Below, piece after piece: positions 1 through 5,904 of a stretch of 7,425 bases of DNA. The notes under the pieces were generated by a model. That model was not told the origin of the DNA. It made no database searches and saw only the letters and a list, made by a program, of their open reading frames with translations. Origin of the DNA: Bacillota bacterium. Its GTDB lineage: Bacteria > Bacillota > Clostridia > Acetivibrionales > DTU013. How positions within the stretch are numbered: the first letter of the stretch is position 1; every line of letters starts with the position of its first letter. Location: the NCBI GenBank assembly GCA_023399355.1, contig JAEWQC010000010.1:1-7425 (forward strand), read 5' to 3'. Made by a program: the position numbers and the translations under genes.

Positions 1-527
1 GGGGTGAACTGTGGGGGATTGCCGACAGGACCGATTTCGACCTGAAACAGCATATGGAGCATTCGAAGGATGACCTTTCCTACTTCGACCCCGCGACGAA
101 CGAGAAATATGTACCTTACTGCATAGAGCCCTCTCTTGGCGCAGACAGAGTTACACTTGCATTCCTGTGCGATGCTTATGATGAAGAACAGGTTGCCGAG
201 GGCGACGTCAGGACCGTGATGCATTTCCATCCGGCAATCGCACCGGTAAAGATCGGTGTTCTGCCGCTTTCCAAGAAACTGGGAGAGGATGCATTCAAGG
301 TATACGAGAAGCTGACCCGAAAGTATGTTTGTGAATATGATGAAACCGGCAGCATCGGCAAGCGTTACAGAAGGCAGGACGAGATCGGGACGCCTTTCTG
401 CATAACGTTTGACTTCGATTCGCTGGAGGATGCCAGCGTTACGATCAGGGATCGCGACACGATGACTCAGGAAAGAATCAAGATAGAGGACCTCGATACT
501 TACTTCGAGAAAAAGTTTGAATTTTAA
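1..527 (+). CDS. glyQS: Glycyl-tRNA synthetase, C-terminal part (5' end outside window)
   Basis: This is the last 174 residues of a class II aminoacyl-tRNA synthetase that charges tRNA-Gly in the cytoplasm; the reading frame is open from base 3. The visible part starts with GELWGIADRTDFDL, a stretch typical of single-chain bacterial/archaeal-type GlyRS. Class II motif 3 follows at bases 126-149 (EPSLGADR), whose arginine contacts ATP. From about base 230 the HGTP-type anticodon-binding domain begins (HFHPAIAPVKIGVLPL) and runs to the stop. The full family protein is about 460 residues, so roughly 60 percent lies upstream of the window. The gene looks intact and is closed by a strong terminator, so it is transcriptionally separate from the electron-transfer genes downstream. 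It is the single-chain type, not the separate alpha/beta (GlyQ plus GlyS) enzyme. Confidence 0.96.
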   Translation, partial: GELWGIADRTDFDLKQHMEHSKDDLSYFDPATNEKYVPYCIEPSLGADRVTLAFLCDAYDEEQVAEGDVRTVMHFHPAIAPVKIGVLPLSKKLGEDAFKVYEKLTRKYVCEYDETGSIGKRYRRQDEIGTPFCITFDFDSLEDASVTIRDRDTMTQERIKIEDLDTYFEKKFEF

Positions 528-551
528 AACCAAATTTTTTTGCAGTACATG

Positions 552-584
552 AAGGGCTTGATACTTATCAGGCCCTTTTGTTTT
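552..584 (+). terminator. Intrinsic terminator of glyQS
   Basis: An 11-bp stem (552-562 paired with 567-577, one G-T wobble) encloses a four-base loop ACTT and runs into TTTTGTTTT (576-584). It starts 24 bases after the glyQS stop. The geometry is a textbook Rho-independent terminator. Confidence 0.93.
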
Positions 585-707
585 ATGGGCTTTGGAATAA
601 TGAATGATAAAAGCAACGAAAAATTGTAACAATAACTATTAAAAGAAACGTTTTAAATCTCTGATTGTGGGAAACTAGATAATTAGGATAAATGGAAACC
701 GGGAGAT

Positions 708-764
708 GGGACGCAGAACAAGGGACGCAGAACAAGGGACGCAGAACAAAGGACAGGGAAACAA
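708..764. repeat. 14-bp tandem repeat, three perfect copies plus one degenerate
   Basis: The unit GGGACGCAGAACAA occurs three times without gaps at 708-721, 722-735 and 736-749. A decayed fourth unit, AGGACAGGGAAACAA, follows at 750-764. The units are G-rich in an otherwise AT-rich gap, and the array ends 28 bases before the Rex-like operator. There are no spacers, so it is not a CRISPR array. The period is not close to a whole number of DNA turns. From memory, GGGACGCAGAAC-like words occur in REP-type palindromes scattered in clostridial genomes, so this may be a remnant of such an element; no palindrome partner is present here. Confidence 0.85.
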
Positions 765-791
765 TCCTATTGAAAATTTACAATAAATGTA

Positions 792-809
792 TTGTTAAAA
801 CATTGACAA
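792..809. promoter_or_regulatory. Candidate Rex operator (NADH/NAD+-responsive)
   Basis: The bases TTGTTAAAACATTGACAA form two inverted 7-mers, TTGTTAA and TTGACAA, separated by four bases. The clostridial Rex consensus is TTGTTAA-N4-TTAACAA, so only one of 14 defined positions differs. The second half-site contains the -35 hexamer, so bound Rex would block RNA polymerase. Rex leaves DNA when NADH is high, and NADH dehydrogenase genes are known Rex targets (for example ndh in Bacillus subtilis). The functional match to the next gene strengthens the call. No rex gene is in the window. Confidence 0.7.
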
Positions 810-831
810 TAAAAATGATATTTGAGAAAAT
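803..831 (+). promoter_or_regulatory. Probable sigma-A promoter of the EET operon
   Basis: A perfect -35 box TTGACA (803-808) is followed after 17 bases by GAAAAT (826-831), a 4/6 match to TATAAT. An extended -10 TG lies at 823-824. The start of transcription would fall near base 838, giving a leader of about 27 bases. The weak -10 is offset by the consensus -35, the ideal spacing and the TG element. No other candidate between the glyQS terminator and ndh2 fits as well. Confidence 0.6.
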
Positions 832-864
832 TAATAGGGAAAACGGGATCCATAGGAGAGGGAT

Positions 865-2931
865 ATGAATAAGAGAATCGTGATAATCGGAGCAGGTTAT
901 TCCGGTATTTTAACTGCAAAGAAGCTGGAAAAGAAATTCAGGGAGAATAAGGATGTTACCATAACTATTATAGACAGAAACCCCTTCCACACCATGTTGA
1001 CCGAATTACACGAAGTGTCTGCAGGCCGGGTTGAGGAGGAGAGCATACGAATCAGTCTGAAGAGGGTATTTGCGGGCAGAAATGTCGATGTGAAGCATGA
1101 TACTGTTAATTCGATCGACTTTGAAAAGAAACTTGTCATTTGCAATAATGGAAGTTACGGGTATGATTATGTTGTTTTGTCAGCAGGCTCAAGACCGACT
1201 TACTTTGGCGTAGAAGGCGCACAGGAGCATGCATTCAAGCTTTGGTCCTATGAAGATGCGGTTATACTGAAAAATCAAATTCTGGATACCTTTAGAAAAG
1301 CGGTATTGGAAACGAATATTGGAGAGAAGAAAAGGCTGCTGACTTTCCACATAGTAGGCGCAGGTTTTACAGGGGCCGAGATGGCGGGAGAGCTTGCAGA
1401 ATATGTACCTGTCCTTTGTGATCAGTTTGAAATAGACAGGGACCTGGTTTCGATCACTGTCATGGATATTCTCAAGAGAACTGTACCTGCACTTCCGGAA
1501 CATCTTTCGATAAAGGTGGAGAAGCGCCTGAATAAGATGGGTGTCCGCATTTTACTCAATACAAGTGTGGTAAGTATCGGTAAGGATTATATAGATGCAA
1601 AGATCAACGACGCAGTAAAACGTGAAAGCTCCGGAACCATCATCTGGGCAGCCGGGATAGAAGCCTCCGAAATAACGGGAAAAGCAGCACAAACACTTAA
1701 ATCCGGTGGAAGGGGCAGAATCGAGCTGGATCCGTATCTGCGCTCTCTGGACAACGATCATGTGTATGTTGTCGGTGACAGTATGTTGTTTACACCAAAA
1801 GGCGAGGAGCGTCCGGTGCCGTTAGTAGTGGAAAACTGTGAGCACAGTGCGGCCACAGCTGCCAATAATATGATATGTGCTATTACCGGGGAAGGCGAAA
1901 TGCAGGAATATCAGCCTTCATTCCATGGAATCATGGTCAGCCTGGGTGGACGATACGGTGTTGCACAGGTTGGTACGCCGAAGAAAATGTTCAGTCTGCC
2001 TTCCTTTTTTGCAATGTTCGTTAAGCATTTCATCAATGTGGTTTACTATATTCAGGTATTGGGCTGGAATAAGGTATTCAGTTACCTGAAGCATGAGTTC
2101 TTTACAATCAGGCATTGCAGGAGTTTTGTCGGAGGGCACCTTTCAAACAGGACGCCGAGTTTTCTGCTGGTTCCGCTTAGGATTTTCCTGGGGGCCGTAT
2201 GGTTATTCGAAGGCATTATGAAGATTGTCGAAGGCTGGTTTAATACTCCGCAGCTTACCGGATTCTTCAGCGGCGCCAGCGGATGGTACAACAGCATCCT
2301 CAATGGTGCAGGCGGCGCTGCAGATGGCACAAGCGGAGCGACTACTGCTGCAGCCGGAGGAGCATCCTCTGCGGGAATTGTTGCGGAGAAAGCGGGAGAA
2401 GTTGTTGCAAAGACTGTGGATGCGATGATGGCTGCAACCGGAGGAGCGGCTGAAGGCGGAGTTGCAGCAGCGAAGGCTGTTGGAACGGCGATTATGAATT
2501 TCGATTTTCTTGGTTTGTTCAGATTGATTTTTGTCAGTGGGAAGGACCTTGCTCATTCTACGATCAGCGACTACGCATTTAAAATTGACATACCGTTGAT
2601 GAACAGTTTCCTTGATAAATTTATTCTTCCGAACAATACGATGCAGATGATCATGCAGATTACCATAGTTCTGGCAGAGATACTGATTGGTCTGGCATTA
2701 ATCGGCGGCCTTTTCGCTACGCCGGCTTCGGCAGTGTCACTGATCCTTCAGGTGATGTTTGTTACAACAACCGGTCTGTATCTCGGGACCTTCTGGATGA
2801 TATTTGCGGGAATTGCCGTATTGGTCGGAGCCGGCAGGACATTCGGACTTGATTATTATGTCATGCCGTTCCTTAAGAAGAAATGGAAAAACGTCAAGTT
2901 CGCCAGAAAGTGGTATCTCTATAATGACTGA
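865..2931 (+). CDS. ndh2: EET-type type II NADH dehydrogenase with C-terminal DoxX-like membrane domain
   Basis: This 688-residue flavoprotein is predicted to oxidise NADH on the cytoplasmic face and reduce a membrane (demethyl)menaquinone without pumping protons. Residues 1-420 are the NDH-2 part: FAD-binding GAGYSG (9-14), NADH-binding GAGFTG (165-170) with E172 and E176, WAAG (261-264), and a second FAD contact VVGD (302-305). The usual quinone-site AQxxxQ motif is replaced by VENCEH (322-327). The rest is an added membrane domain. The first helix at about 431-455 has the R-G-G-K pattern of DoxX-like proteins (R439, G443, G450, K453). An Ala/Gly-rich segment follows (about 481-540), then three helices at about 592-617, 620-638 and 640-657, and a basic tail. 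Ordinary NDH-2 enzymes are about 400 residues; the Listeria EET Ndh2 also carries an extra membrane domain. AGGAG (854-858) lies six bases before the ATG. It is the first gene of the operon and overlaps the next by 8 bases. Confidence 0.9.
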   Translation: MNKRIVIIGAGYSGILTAKKLEKKFRENKDVTITIIDRNPFHTMLTELHEVSAGRVEEESIRISLKRVFAGRNVDVKHDTVNSIDFEKKLVICNNGSYGYDYVVLSAGSRPTYFGVEGAQEHAFKLWSYEDAVILKNQILDTFRKAVLETNIGEKKRLLTFHIVGAGFTGAEMAGELAEYVPVLCDQFEIDRDLVSITVMDILKRTVPALPEHLSIKVEKRLNKMGVRILLNTSVVSIGKDYIDAKINDAVKRESSGTIIWAAGIEASEITGKAAQTLKSGGRGRIELDPYLRSLDNDHVYVVGDSMLFTPKGEERPVPLVVENCEHSAATAANNMICAITGEGEMQEYQPSFHGIMVSLGGRYGVAQVGTPKKMFSLPSFFAMFVKHFINVVYYIQVLGWNKVFSYLKHEFFTIRHCRSFVGGHLSNRTPSFLLVPLRIFLGAVWLFEGIMKIVEGWFNTPQLTGFFSGASGWYNSILNGAGGAADGTSGATTAAAGGASSAGIVAEKAGEVVAKTVDAMMAATGGAAEGGVAAAKAVGTAIMNFDFLGLFRLIFVSGKDLAHSTISDYAFKIDIPLMNSFLDKFILPNNTMQMIMQITIVLAEILIGLALIGGLFATPASAVSLILQVMFVTTTGLYLGTFWMIFAGIAVLVGAGRTFGLDYYVMPFLKKKWKNVKFARKWYLYND
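2305..2484 (+). other. Ala/Gly-rich low-complexity insert within ndh2
   Basis: These 60 codons (residues 481-540) encode 21 alanines and 14 glycines, with scattered S, T, V, K and E. The segment separates the first DoxX-like helix from the remaining three. The NDH-2 domain must be cytoplasmic to reach NADH, and the basic C-terminus suggests an even number of crossings, so the insert is inferred to face outside the membrane. The frame stays open and codon use looks normal, so it is not a sequencing error. Its start resembles a flexible linker, and the part around 503-540 could form an amphipathic helix. Its function is unknown. Confidence 0.75.
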
Positions 2932-3946
2932 TGCAAACAGGATGAAAGCGGCTGCAACTGAATATATTTCCTATGATAGTGCCCTGGAGCTTACAAAGGA
3001 AACGGTAAACAGTACACTATCCGGTTCACCCTCCGTCATCCGTGAATATACAAGCCATCTGACAGGGTCACGGGGCAAATTTATCCGTGCCGTCTCTTTG
3101 CTTACATGTGCCATGAACGGTGAGGATCTGGTTCATACCAATGCGGTAAAAAGTGCAGCCGCGCTGGAAATATTGCATCTGGCGACTCTTGTTCATGACG
3201 ACGTGATTGATGATGCCGATACGAGAAGAGGTAAACTCACCCTTCAGAAAAAATACGGGAAGAAGACAGCGGTCATCTGCGGGGATTACCTGTTGTGTGT
3301 CGCACTGAAGCTGGCATCGTCCGTGGCAGACCGGCAGAACTATCTGAATATTGATACGCCGGATTATATGGCGAGGGTATGCTTTGGGGAACTGGACCAG
3401 CATATGAATAATGCCAATTTCGACTTGACAGTTTATCGTTATCTGAAAATCATATCCGGCAAGACAGCTGCGCTTTTTGAAGCAGCCTTCCATGCCGGAG
3501 CAGTCCTTTCAGGGGGTGACGAAGCCGACATTGTCAGATACAAACGTCTTGGCAGGTATGCAGGCATGATATTCCAGCTGATTGATGACTGTATGGATTT
3601 TGAAGCAACAGAGAACATTGCAAGAAAGCCGGTACAATCAGATTTCGAACAGAATGTGGTAACACTTCCATTGATTCATGCTCTGGCAAACAAGCTTGAC
3701 TTCAGGGAAAAGGTCAGGGCGCATGGACAGACAGCCAACGCAGCCGGTGAACAGCCAAAGGTCAGCGAGGTCACCAGGAATGAGATCAATGAAGCTGTCT
3801 CCAGTACTGGAGGGTTGATCTATACCAGGATGGTCGCAAAGAAATATTACAACAAATATATAAAAACGATGAATGAACTTCAAATAACCGCGGAGAAGAA
3901 AAAAGGGCTTCAGGCGATTCTGGACATGGCTTTCAAGGTGTTTTGA
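2924..3946 (+). CDS. dmkB: Long-chain polyprenyl diphosphate synthase (DmkB-like)
   Basis: This 340-residue trans-prenyltransferase should extend a short allylic diphosphate with isopentenyl diphosphate units to make the isoprenoid tail for the EET quinone. The first aspartate-rich motif is DDVID (92-96), followed by the substrate-binding RR (101-102). The second is DDCMD (221-225). GSRGKFIR (48-55) and GKT (169-171) supply further diphosphate contacts. A87, five residues before the first DD, is small; in this family that favours long products (about C30 or more). The exact chain length cannot be read from the sequence. The start at ATG 2924 overlaps the ndh2 stop by 8 bases, and no good Shine-Dalgarno is visible, so translational coupling is likely. 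An in-frame extension back to base 2804 lies wholly within ndh2 and adds 40 residues unlike the family. The standard menaquinone partner is the two-part HepST enzyme. EetB, three genes downstream, is related to HepS-annotated proteins. Confidence 0.88.
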   Translation: MTDANRMKAAATEYISYDSALELTKETVNSTLSGSPSVIREYTSHLTGSRGKFIRAVSLLTCAMNGEDLVHTNAVKSAAALEILHLATLVHDDVIDDADTRRGKLTLQKKYGKKTAVICGDYLLCVALKLASSVADRQNYLNIDTPDYMARVCFGELDQHMNNANFDLTVYRYLKIISGKTAALFEAAFHAGAVLSGGDEADIVRYKRLGRYAGMIFQLIDDCMDFEATENIARKPVQSDFEQNVVTLPLIHALANKLDFREKVRAHGQTANAAGEQPKVSEVTRNEINEAVSSTGGLIYTRMVAKKYYNKYIKTMNELQITAEKKKGLQAILDMAFKVF

Positions 3947-3997
3947 CAAAAGAATCGGTTGAGGGCTCCGTCAATTAGTTGCGGCAATTTTGAAAGC

Positions 3998-4003
3998 AGG
4001 AGG
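3998..4003 (+). promoter_or_regulatory. Ribosome binding site that fixes the dmkA start
   Basis: A perfect AGGAGG sits nine bases before ATG 4013. This selects 4013 over the upstream in-frame TTG (3959) and GTG (4004), and over the out-of-frame ATG at 4009. Confidence 0.85.
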
Positions 4004-4012
4004 GTGAGATGC

Positions 4013-4912
4013 ATGACAGGCAGGTTTTTGGAATATGTTGAGATAAAAACCAAGATAACAAGTTTATTTACCTTTTTCATGACCCTTGCCTTTCTTTTCT
4101 ATCAGAAACAGCAGATGAACTGGACGCGGACTATTGTTTTTTTCTTCTCCATGTTTCTGTTCGATTTGACAACTACGGCAATCAATAATTACATCGATAC
4201 GAAAAACAATGGACAGAAACTTCAGTTCAAAAGAAATACAGCCCTGCGGATCGTCTATGTTCTCCTGATCGTCAGTACGGCTTTGGGGCTATATCTGGCT
4301 TACATTACGGATATTGTCATACTTCTGGCCGGCGGGCTTTGCTTTTTGTGCGGGGTGTTGTACACCTACGGGCCGGTTCCGATCTCAAGGCAGCCTTTGG
4401 GAGAGCTCCTGTCGGGAATATTCTACGGATTGTTCATCCCTTTCATTTTACTCTATGTAAATATGCCCACAGGAACGTTTCTGGCTTTGAACCTGGGATG
4501 GGACAGGGTCGGTATCAGTTTTGCAGTTTGGCCGGTCATCACATTACTGCTGTTTTCGATAACGCCAGTCTGCACAACGGCAAACATCATGCTTGCCAAT
4601 AATATCTGCGATGTGGAGAGGGATGTTGCAGTCAAACGGTATACTCTGCCGTACTATCTTGGCAGAAAGGCCCTTACTCTTTTTGCTGCTCTATATTATG
4701 CTACTTATGCCGCAACGATCCTTCTTGTAGCATCTGGAATCCTGGCACCGTTATGCCTTTTGTCACTGCTGACTTTAGTGGCCGTTCGGAAAAATATTAA
4801 GAAATTCCTGGAGCGGCAGGATAAGGCCGATACATTTATTGTCTCAATCAAAAACTTTGTTATCATCATGGGAGCCAATACACTGCTGATATTTGTCAGC
4901 GCCTTACTGTAA
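4013..4912 (+). CDS. dmkA: UbiA/MenA-family prenyltransferase (DmkA-like, demethylmenaquinone synthesis)
   Basis: This 299-residue polytopic membrane protein has about eight or nine hydrophobic helices. It is predicted to join the polyprenyl tail made by DmkB to 1,4-dihydroxy-2-naphthoate, giving demethylmenaquinone for the EET chain. The first Mg-diphosphate motif is INNYID (57-62); the usual later aspartate of this motif is replaced by asparagine (N65/N66). The second motif is intact: N196-xxx-D200-xxx-D204 (NNICDVERD). YTYGP (117-121) followed by PLGELLSGIFYG (128-139) is typical of MenA-like members and argues against heme O or chlorophyll synthases. A 66-base gap separates it from dmkB and 16 bases separate it from eetA. 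No quinone methyltransferase gene is seen, which fits demethylmenaquinone rather than menaquinone as the product. Family assignment is firm; the substrate is inferred from family and context. Confidence 0.88.
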   Translation: MTGRFLEYVEIKTKITSLFTFFMTLAFLFYQKQQMNWTRTIVFFFSMFLFDLTTTAINNYIDTKNNGQKLQFKRNTALRIVYVLLIVSTALGLYLAYITDIVILLAGGLCFLCGVLYTYGPVPISRQPLGELLSGIFYGLFIPFILLYVNMPTGTFLALNLGWDRVGISFAVWPVITLLLFSITPVCTTANIMLANNICDVERDVAVKRYTLPYYLGRKALTLFAALYYATYAATILLVASGILAPLCLLSLLTLVAVRKNIKKFLERQDKADTFIVSIKNFVIIMGANTLLIFVSALL

Positions 4913-4915
4913 AAC

Positions 4916-4920
4916 AGGAG
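4916..4920 (+). promoter_or_regulatory. Ribosome binding site selecting a TTG start for eetA
   Basis: AGGAG lies eight bases before TTG 4929. The only nearby ATG in frame is codon 9, at the edge of the membrane helix, and it has no Shine-Dalgarno. TTG 4929 also keeps the KFFKK basic run in front of the helix. Confidence 0.75.
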
Positions 4921-4928
4921 CGAAAAAA

Positions 4929-5315
4929 TTGAAGTTCTTTAAAAAAACCGATATGATAATAATCTTAACGATCATTGCCGTCAGCACTATTGTCTGGCTG
5001 GCTTACGACAGTGTGTACTCAAACAGGCCTGCGAAGGCTGAAATTTATTATTATTCAAAACTGGTTTTGACAATTGATCTCGTTAAAGGGGAGGAAAGGT
5101 CATTTTCAGTGCCTCAGGAAAAAAATGTTGTTTTTCACATTGATAAAGAGGGTAATATTGGATTTGTAAAGTCCGATTGCCCGGATAAGATATGTATCCA
5201 TGCGGGAATGCTGCATAAAGTCGGGCAGAGTGCAGCTTGTCTGCCCAACGGTCTGGTTTTGAAGATTGTTCCTGCAAATGGACGAAATGAGGATGATCTG
5301 GATGCGGTCGGGTGA
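4929..5315 (+). CDS. eetA: EetA-like membrane-anchored NusG domain II protein
   Basis: This 128-residue protein has a basic start (KFFKK), one membrane helix at about 9-26, and an outward-facing NusG-II domain. Key residues of that domain are SDCPDKIC (82-89), HAGML (91-95), GQSAACLPNGLVLKI (99-113), with cysteines C84, C89 and C104. NusG-II domains occur alone like this in many Firmicutes, without the transcription-factor part of NusG. In the Listeria EET locus the homologue EetA works with EetB between quinone and surface flavoprotein; the chemical role is not settled. The three cysteines and the CLPN motif are family hallmarks and could bind a cofactor or form a disulfide, which is only inference. 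Translation starts at TTG. The stop is ten bases before eetB, so the two are very probably co-translated. Confidence 0.85.
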   Translation: MKFFKKTDMIIILTIIAVSTIVWLAYDSVYSNRPAKAEIYYYSKLVLTIDLVKGEERSFSVPQEKNVVFHIDKEGNIGFVKSDCPDKICIHAGMLHKVGQSAACLPNGLVLKIVPANGRNEDDLDAVG

Positions 5316-5325
5316 TGGGATATGT

Positions 5326-5880
5326 ATGAGGGATAAAGAGGTCTTGGACAAAACAGGCGGAAATACAGGAAGAAATACAGGCAAAACAAAGAAGATCGTT
5401 CTGACAGGGCTTTTTTTTGCAATTGCGCTGGTACTTTCTATTATTGAAAATACACTGCCGCCCGTTCCAATCCCGGTACCCGGAGTAAAATTCGGGTTGT
5501 CCAATATTGCTGTGATGTTTGCATTATTCTTCCTTGCAAAGGGTCAGGCTTATACGATCGCAATATTGAAAGCACTGTTCGTCGTAATGACCAGAGGGAT
5601 GATAGCGGGGCTGTTAAGCCTTTGCGGCGGATTGCTTTCATTGACGGTTATGGTGGTGCTGCTGCTCCTGTTCAGGGACAGGATATCCTGTATGGTTATC
5701 AGTATTGCCGGGGCTATCGCGCACAATCTGGGTCAGTTTATTGCAATCACTTTCATCTACACAGGATTCTACCTGCTTGCATATTTGCCTGTACTGTTGA
5801 TCTCGGGGGTTGCCGCAGGAATCGTAACGGCTACATTACTCAAGTTTATTTTACCGGCCTTCAAAAAGCTGGTGATATAA
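5326..5880 (+). CDS. eetB: EetB-like integral membrane protein (Gx transporter / HepS-annotated family)
   Basis: This 184-residue protein has about five hydrophobic helices from residue 24 onward. Family marks are IPVPGVKFGLSN (49-60), which gives the Gx name, a glycine-rich stretch LCGGLLSL (99-106), and AHNLGQ (132-137). Such proteins are often annotated as heptaprenyl diphosphate synthase component I, but the fold looks like an ECF-type S component. In the EET system EetB is proposed to act with EetA in moving electrons or quinone electrons outward. I chose ATG 5326 because GGTGAT (5311-5316) lies nine bases upstream and the product matches family length. ATG 5302, preceded by GAGG, is a credible alternative that adds eight residues. 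The hydrophilic N-terminus contains a 12-bp DNA repeat (5360-5383) giving GGNTGRNTGK, a likely variable segment. Ten bases separate it from eetA. Confidence 0.84.
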   Translation: MRDKEVLDKTGGNTGRNTGKTKKIVLTGLFFAIALVLSIIENTLPPVPIPVPGVKFGLSNIAVMFALFFLAKGQAYTIAILKALFVVMTRGMIAGLLSLCGGLLSLTVMVVLLLLFRDRISCMVISIAGAIAHNLGQFIAITFIYTGFYLLAYLPVLLISGVAAGIVTATLLKFILPAFKKLVI

Positions 5881-5891
5881 AAAACAAAAAA

Positions 5892-5899
5892 GTGGGGGG
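5892..5899 (+). promoter_or_regulatory. Unusual G-rich ribosome binding site of pplA
   Basis: The bases GTGGGGGG precede ATG 5905 by five bases. No AGGAG is present. Pairing to the 16S tail would need G-U pairs, unlike the strong AGGAGG of dmkA. The run of six G is also a place where length could vary between cells. Confidence 0.5.
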
Positions 5900-5904
5900 C
5901 TACT

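Larger units (their letters stand above)
528..864. other. Intergenic region between glyQS and ndh2
   Basis: No open reading frame with a ribosome binding site is visible on either strand in these 337 bases. The region holds the glyQS terminator (552-584), an AT-rich stretch with nothing recognisable (585-700), the 14-bp tandem repeats (708-764), and the operator and promoter of the downstream operon (792-831). I looked for a flavin (RFN) riboswitch and a T-box leader and saw neither. The predicted 5' untranslated leader of ndh2 is only about 27 bases, too short for a riboswitch. Confidence 0.7.

Noticed and set aside
708..764. CRISPR array
   Set aside because: The repeats are 14 bp, directly adjacent and without spacers, and no cas genes are in view.
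780..795. A second palindrome ACAATAAATGTATTGT next to the Rex-like site
   Set aside because: The arms are short (6 bp), AT-only apart from one C/G pair, and partly overlap the better Rex-like operator. It fits no operator I recognise and may occur by chance in AT-rich DNA.
528..864. FMN (RFN) riboswitch controlling the flavin-related operon
   Set aside because: No RFN conserved segments are visible, and the predicted leader after the promoter is only about 27 bases.
2203..2556. A 117-codon open frame on the - strand within ndh2
   Set aside because: It mirrors the Ala/Gly-rich insert, giving a Ser/Arg/Cys-rich product. It is a by-product of GC-rich codons, not a gene.
2804..2923. Forty-residue N-terminal extension of dmkB
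   Set aside because: It lies wholly inside the ndh2 coding region, has no ribosome binding site and does not resemble the start of polyprenyl synthases.
3943..3971. TTGACA at the end of dmkB as a possible internal promoter
   Set aside because: No acceptable -10 box lies 16-18 bases downstream (the bases there are CTCCGT), and part of the hexamer is coding sequence.
3959..4012. Eighteen-residue extension of dmkA from TTG 3959
   Set aside because: The perfect AGGAGG at 3998-4003 is correctly spaced for ATG 4013, and the extension is not hydrophobic or family-like.
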